Shown here piece by piece: positions 60,912 through 64,000 of a stretch of DNA of 64,000 bases. Each line of letters begins with the position of its first letter. The first letter of the stretch is position 1. This DNA comes from Aequorivita vladivostokensis. GTDB taxonomy: Bacteria > Bacteroidota > Bacteroidia > Flavobacteriales > Flavobacteriaceae. The stretch covers positions 310,001 to 374,000 of the forward strand of contig NZ_JSVU01000001.1 of NCBI RefSeq assembly GCF_000952855.1. Direction: 5' to 3'. A program made the position numbers and the translations under genes. The notes beneath the pieces are model-generated. The model was not told the origin of the DNA. It ran no database searches and saw only the letters and a program-made list of their open reading frames with translations.

Positions 60912-61433
60912 ATGCAAACCTACATCGCTCTGCTGCGTGGAATAAACGTGGGCAACAAACAGATGAAAATGGCGGACCTAAAACTACTTTTTGAGGAGTT
61001 GGGGTTGGCTGATGTTGTTACTTATATACAGAGCGGAAACGTTGTATTTGCATCGGAATCTAAAACCGGTTTAACTGAAAAAATCAGTAAAGGCATACAG
61101 AAATCGTTCGGGTTTGAAGTTCCCGTATTGGTAAAAACAGTTTCTGAAATTGAAAGGATTCTTGCCGCCTGTCCATTTTCCGAAGAAAAGAAAAAGGCTT
61201 CTTATTTTATCCTGCTCAATGAGCCGCCAGCAAAAAATTTAATGGATAAAGTAAGCCAAGAGGCATACCCCGGCGAAGAATTCAATATTACTGAAAATTG
61301 CGTGTATCTTTTTGCTTCCAAAGGATATGGTGTTGCCAAATGCAACAACAACTTTTTTGAGAAAAAACTGGGAGTTGCCGCCACTACCCGAAACTATCGC
61401 ACCCTCGCGAAACTTATTGAACTTGCAAAATAA
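60912..61433 (+). CDS. DUF1697 protein
   Basis: A 173-residue protein with the family start YIALLRGINVGNKQMKMADLK and the block VVTYIQSGNVVF, and near the end NNNFFEKKLGVAATTRNYRTL. This is the DUF1697 family, cytoplasmic, function unknown. It starts 1 base after the toxin stop. Confidence 0.9.
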   Translation: MQTYIALLRGINVGNKQMKMADLKLLFEELGLADVVTYIQSGNVVFASESKTGLTEKISKGIQKSFGFEVPVLVKTVSEIERILAACPFSEEKKKASYFILLNEPPAKNLMDKVSQEAYPGEEFNITENCVYLFASKGYGVAKCNNNFFEKKLGVAATTRNYRTLAKLIELAK

Positions 61434-61442
61434 GTCTCTTCT

Positions 61443-61649
61443 TTAAACTTTTGAAAGTGCGGAACCCTTATGTGCCGCAATGTGGTCTGTCTTGTCGCTT
61501 TTTATTTCGTACTGTGGGTCGTCCTTGCTGGCATGGTGTGTATAACCTTTGTATTGAAAATCTGAATGGTGTACTTTTATGATTTTCCCAGATACATGGC
61601 CAGCTTCTGAGTTCCATTTTACGTGGTCGCCTACCTTATAATTTTTCAT
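61443..61649 (-). CDS. DUF2945 (HVA1/Tudor-like) small protein
   Basis: A 68-residue basic protein, KVGDHVKWNSEAGHVSGKIIKVH at the N-terminus, the SH3/Tudor-like start of DUF2945, followed by HHASKDDPQYEIKSDKTDHIAAHKGSAL. Function unknown; convergent with DUF1697. Confidence 0.88.
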   Translation of the reverse strand: MKNYKVGDHVKWNSEAGHVSGKIIKVHHSDFQYKGYTHHASKDDPQYEIKSDKTDHIAAHKGSALSKV

Positions 61650-62037
61650 GACATTTTTTTTAAATTAATTTTTCTTTTAATCTAAAGATAGGGATTTGTT
61701 AGAGTTTTTGGAAATTTTTAGTCTTCGGAAACTTTAAAATAAAATTAAAGATTGGTTTGCGATTTTGCTAAAAAATAGAGATTTTTTGTATTCTGCAAGT
61801 TGATTAAGATCTTATTTTGATGACTTTTCAAACGCTTCCCGATATATTGGAAACCTAACCATTGAGGAGTGATTTAGGTTTAAAATGGGAGGAGAAAAGC
61901 TTCCGGGATTTTTATGCCCGGGAGCTTTTTGTATTTATCAGGGGCTTGTCCAAATCTGTTAACGCCCTGTTAAACAAATTTCTTTGTGTGCCAAGGTATT
62001 TTATATTGACTAAATTTAGTATCTAATTTCTCTAATC
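61650..62037. other. 388-bp intergenic region before aconitase
   Basis: No ORF. It holds a hairpin AACCTAA/TTAGGTT at 61853-61881 and a strong terminator at 61893-61931. The last 105 bases are the leader or promoter of the aconitase gene. A small RNA or attenuator is possible. Confidence 0.5.
61893..61931 (+). terminator. Orphan terminator upstream of aconitase
   Basis: AAGCTTCCGGG and CCCGGGAGCTT form an 11-bp stem with one mismatch, followed by a T-run. No plus-strand protein gene precedes it within 450 bases. Confidence 0.7.
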
Positions 62038-64000
62038 ATGCAACAAGACATCTACAACCTCAAGAAAACACTGGATACCTCCAAAGAAAAACTTATTTAT
62101 TACAGCCTTCCCGAACTTGAAAAACAAGGGCATAAGATAAAGCAAATGCCTTTCTCCATTCGGATTCTACTCGAGAATGCCCTGCGAAATTACGACGATT
62201 TCTCAGTTACCAAGGAGCATTTGGAAACTGTCCTGAATTGGTCGCCCAAACAAAGTGAAAAAGACGTGGCGTTTAAGCCTGCTCGTGTTTTAATGCAGGA
62301 CTTTACTGGGGTTCCGGCAGTGGTAGATATTGCCTCACTTCGTGCCGAAATGGCACGCAAGGGTGGGGACGCCTCAAAAATAAATCCATTGATTCCGGTA
62401 GATTTGGTGATAGACCACAGTGTGCAGGTAGATTATTTTGCCGCCCAGTACGCTTACCAACGAAATATGGAAGAGGAATACAAGCGCAATAAGGAGCGCT
62501 ATACTTTTTTAAAATGGGCGCAGAAATCATTTGATAATTTTAGCGTTGTGCCTCCGGGAATGGGAATTTGCCACCAAGTGAATTTGGAGTACTTCTCCAA
62601 GGGAGCCATTGCGCGCGATGGCATGGTATTTCCAGATACCTTGGTGGGTACCGATAGCCATACGCCTATGGTAAATGGAATTGGGGTAGTAGCCTGGGGC
62701 GTTGGGGGTATTGAGGCTGAGGCCGCCATTCTGGGCCAACCCATCTATTTTATAAGCCCCGAGGTAATCGGTTTGAGACTTACCGGAGACCTTCCTGTGG
62801 GTTCCACCGCTACAGATTTAGTGCTCACCATTGCCAACCTGTTACGGAAATACGGGGTTGTGGGCAAATTTGTTGAGGTTTTTGGTCCTGGTTTGGATAA
62901 TCTTTCGGTTCCGGATAGGGCGACCATCGGGAATATGTCGCCCGAGTTTGGTTGTACCATTACCTATTTCCCCATAGACAATAAAACCTTAGAATACATG
63001 CGGGACAGCAACCGCAGCGAGGAACAGATCCAATTGGTAGAGGATTATTGCAAAGCGAATATGCTTTGGAGGCAAGATGAGGAAATGATTAAATACACCG
63101 ATGTGCTGGAATTGGACATTTCCACTGTTCAGCCAACTGTGGCAGGGCCTAAACGCCCACAGGATAAAATCCTTCTTACTGAGTTGAAGGATAAATTTAT
63201 TGAACTTGAACACGCTTCCTTCGGAAGAAAATACATAAAACACTCCGAACGCGAAGAGGCCATTACCCGCTGGAAGGAGGAAGGTGGAAGCCAACCGGTA
63301 AAACAATCCCACCGTCCGGCGCCCGACGTTGAGATTGAGGCCAAAATAAAGAATGGTTTAAAAACTGTTTGGATTTCGCAGGGCAACGAAAAGTATATGC
63401 TTTCAGACGGGGCCGTGGCCATTGCTGCCATTACTTCGTGTACAAACACTTCCAATCCATTTGTAATGATAGGTGCGGGGCTGGTTGCAAGAAAGGCACG
63501 AGAACACGGCATCGACGTGAAACCTTGGGTAAAAACGTCCTTGGCACCGGGGTCAAAAGTTGTTACAGACTATCTTGAAAAAGCCGATTTATTAAAAGAT
63601 TTGGAAGCCTTACAGTTCCATTTGGTGGGCTATGGCTGTACATCCTGTATCGGTAATTCGGGTCCGTTGCCTCCTGAAATTTCTAAGGCCGTGGACGAAA
63701 ATGACCTAATAGTTACTTCCGTGCTTTCTGGAAACCGAAATTTTGAGGCCCGAATTCACTCGCAGGTAAAAATGAATTTTTTGATGTCGCCTATGCTCGT
63801 GGTTGCTTTCGCCATTGCGGGAAGGGTGGATATTGACCTAACCGAGGAACCTTTGAGCTTTGACCGTAATGGCAAGCCGGTTTTTCTGAAGGATATTTGG
63901 CCGACGGACGATGAAATTCACGAAGTAATGAAAACGGTACTTACGGCTAAAGATTTCAAAAAGAATTATGACGAAATCTTTGAAGGCAATGAAATTTGGA
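62038..64000 (+). CDS. acnA: Aconitate hydratase A (3' end beyond window)
   Basis: An open frame from ATG at 62038 to the window end (654 codons, no stop). Aconitase converts citrate to isocitrate in the TCA cycle with a 4Fe-4S cluster. The cluster cysteines are in ITSCTNTSNP and GYGCTSCIGN. DFTGVPAVVDIASLR, GTDSHTPMVNG, and VLSGNRNFEARIH are classical AcnA/IRP1 signatures. The enzyme usually has about 900 residues, so roughly the C-terminal quarter (the swivel domain) is missing from the window. Confidence 0.96.
   Translation, partial: MQQDIYNLKKTLDTSKEKLIYYSLPELEKQGHKIKQMPFSIRILLENALRNYDDFSVTKEHLETVLNWSPKQSEKDVAFKPARVLMQDFTGVPAVVDIASLRAEMARKGGDASKINPLIPVDLVIDHSVQVDYFAAQYAYQRNMEEEYKRNKERYTFLKWAQKSFDNFSVVPPGMGICHQVNLEYFSKGAIARDGMVFPDTLVGTDSHTPMVNGIGVVAWGVGGIEAEAAILGQPIYFISPEVIGLRLTGDLPVGSTATDLVLTIANLLRKYGVVGKFVEVFGPGLDNLSVPDRATIGNMSPEFGCTITYFPIDNKTLEYMRDSNRSEEQIQLVEDYCKANMLWRQDEEMIKYTDVLELDISTVQPTVAGPKRPQDKILLTELKDKFIELEHASFGRKYIKHSEREEAITRWKEEGGSQPVKQSHRPAPDVEIEAKIKNGLKTVWISQGNEKYMLSDGAVAIAAITSCTNTSNPFVMIGAGLVARKAREHGIDVKPWVKTSLAPGSKVVTDYLEKADLLKDLEALQFHLVGYGCTSCIGNSGPLPPEISKAVDENDLIVTSVLSGNRNFEARIHSQVKMNFLMSPMLVVAFAIAGRVDIDLTEEPLSFDRNGKPVFLKDIWPTDDEIHEVMKTVLTAKDFKKNYDEIFEGNEIW

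Overview
The window is a chromosomal segment of a member of the Flavobacteriaceae (phylum Bacteroidota). Evidence is the gldM-gldN pair of the type IX secretion/gliding machinery, a cell-surface protein with a T9SS C-terminal sorting domain, flavobacterial-type promoters (TTTG, about 20 bp, TAnnTTTG) and the gene families present. I cannot assign a genus from sequence alone.

Layout. (1) 1-10.2 kb, core genome: gldM, gldN, an FAD oxidoreductase, a DUF983 membrane protein, an ABC-F ATPase, a patatin-like lipase, two small proteins and an AsmA-like protein, then an initiator tRNA-Met at 10228-10300. (2) 10.26-42.45 kb, an AT-richer 32 kb integrative mobilizable element inserted in that tRNA gene. 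It is bounded by a 43-bp direct repeat of the tRNA 3' part. It carries an integrase and excisionase-like gene at the right end, and two further tyrosine recombinases, a Rep-like winged-helix protein, and an XRE regulator with a RuvC-like protein at the left end. It also has a MOB relaxase, MobC-like protein and VirD4 coupling protein, but no mating-pair apparatus, so it would need a helper element to transfer. (3) 42.4-43.2 kb, a tandem array of two 356-bp units, each a GIY-YIG nuclease gene ending in a decayed copy of the same tRNA. (4) 43.3-64 kb, core genome: M1 peptidase, BlaI/BlaR1-type regulator pair with two operator dyads, PhnA-like protein, two tandem FlgO/TPR proteins, M20 dipeptidase, Asp/Asn hydroxylase-like protein, tRNA-Leu, a secreted beta-helix protein, PLP decarboxylase, HI0933-type flavoprotein, a toxin-antitoxin pair and aconitase (cut by the window end).

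The element's cargo is mainly defence. A five-gene operon (hsdM-hsdS-DUF262/HNH-hsdR-YgjP-like peptidase, 31338 to 21704) is a type I restriction-modification system with an embedded GmrSD-type nuclease. Next to it lies a two-gene operon of an RloC/PrrC-like ATPase with a CxxC zinc-hook motif and a small protein with an Rx4H HEPN ribonuclease motif. Anticodon nucleases of the PrrC class are known to be linked to type I restriction systems, so this pair may be a back-up translation-shutdown system. The separate HEPN partner is the feature I find most likely to be new. A zeta-type toxin-antitoxin pair, a coiled-coil exported/membrane protein pair bracketed by short direct repeats, and an orphan two-helix membrane protein with a large extracytoplasmic region complete the accessory set.

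The current initiator tRNA is a chimera. Its 3' part came from the element and differs from the host version by a compensated T-stem base pair, so the element repaired its target gene with its own sequence.
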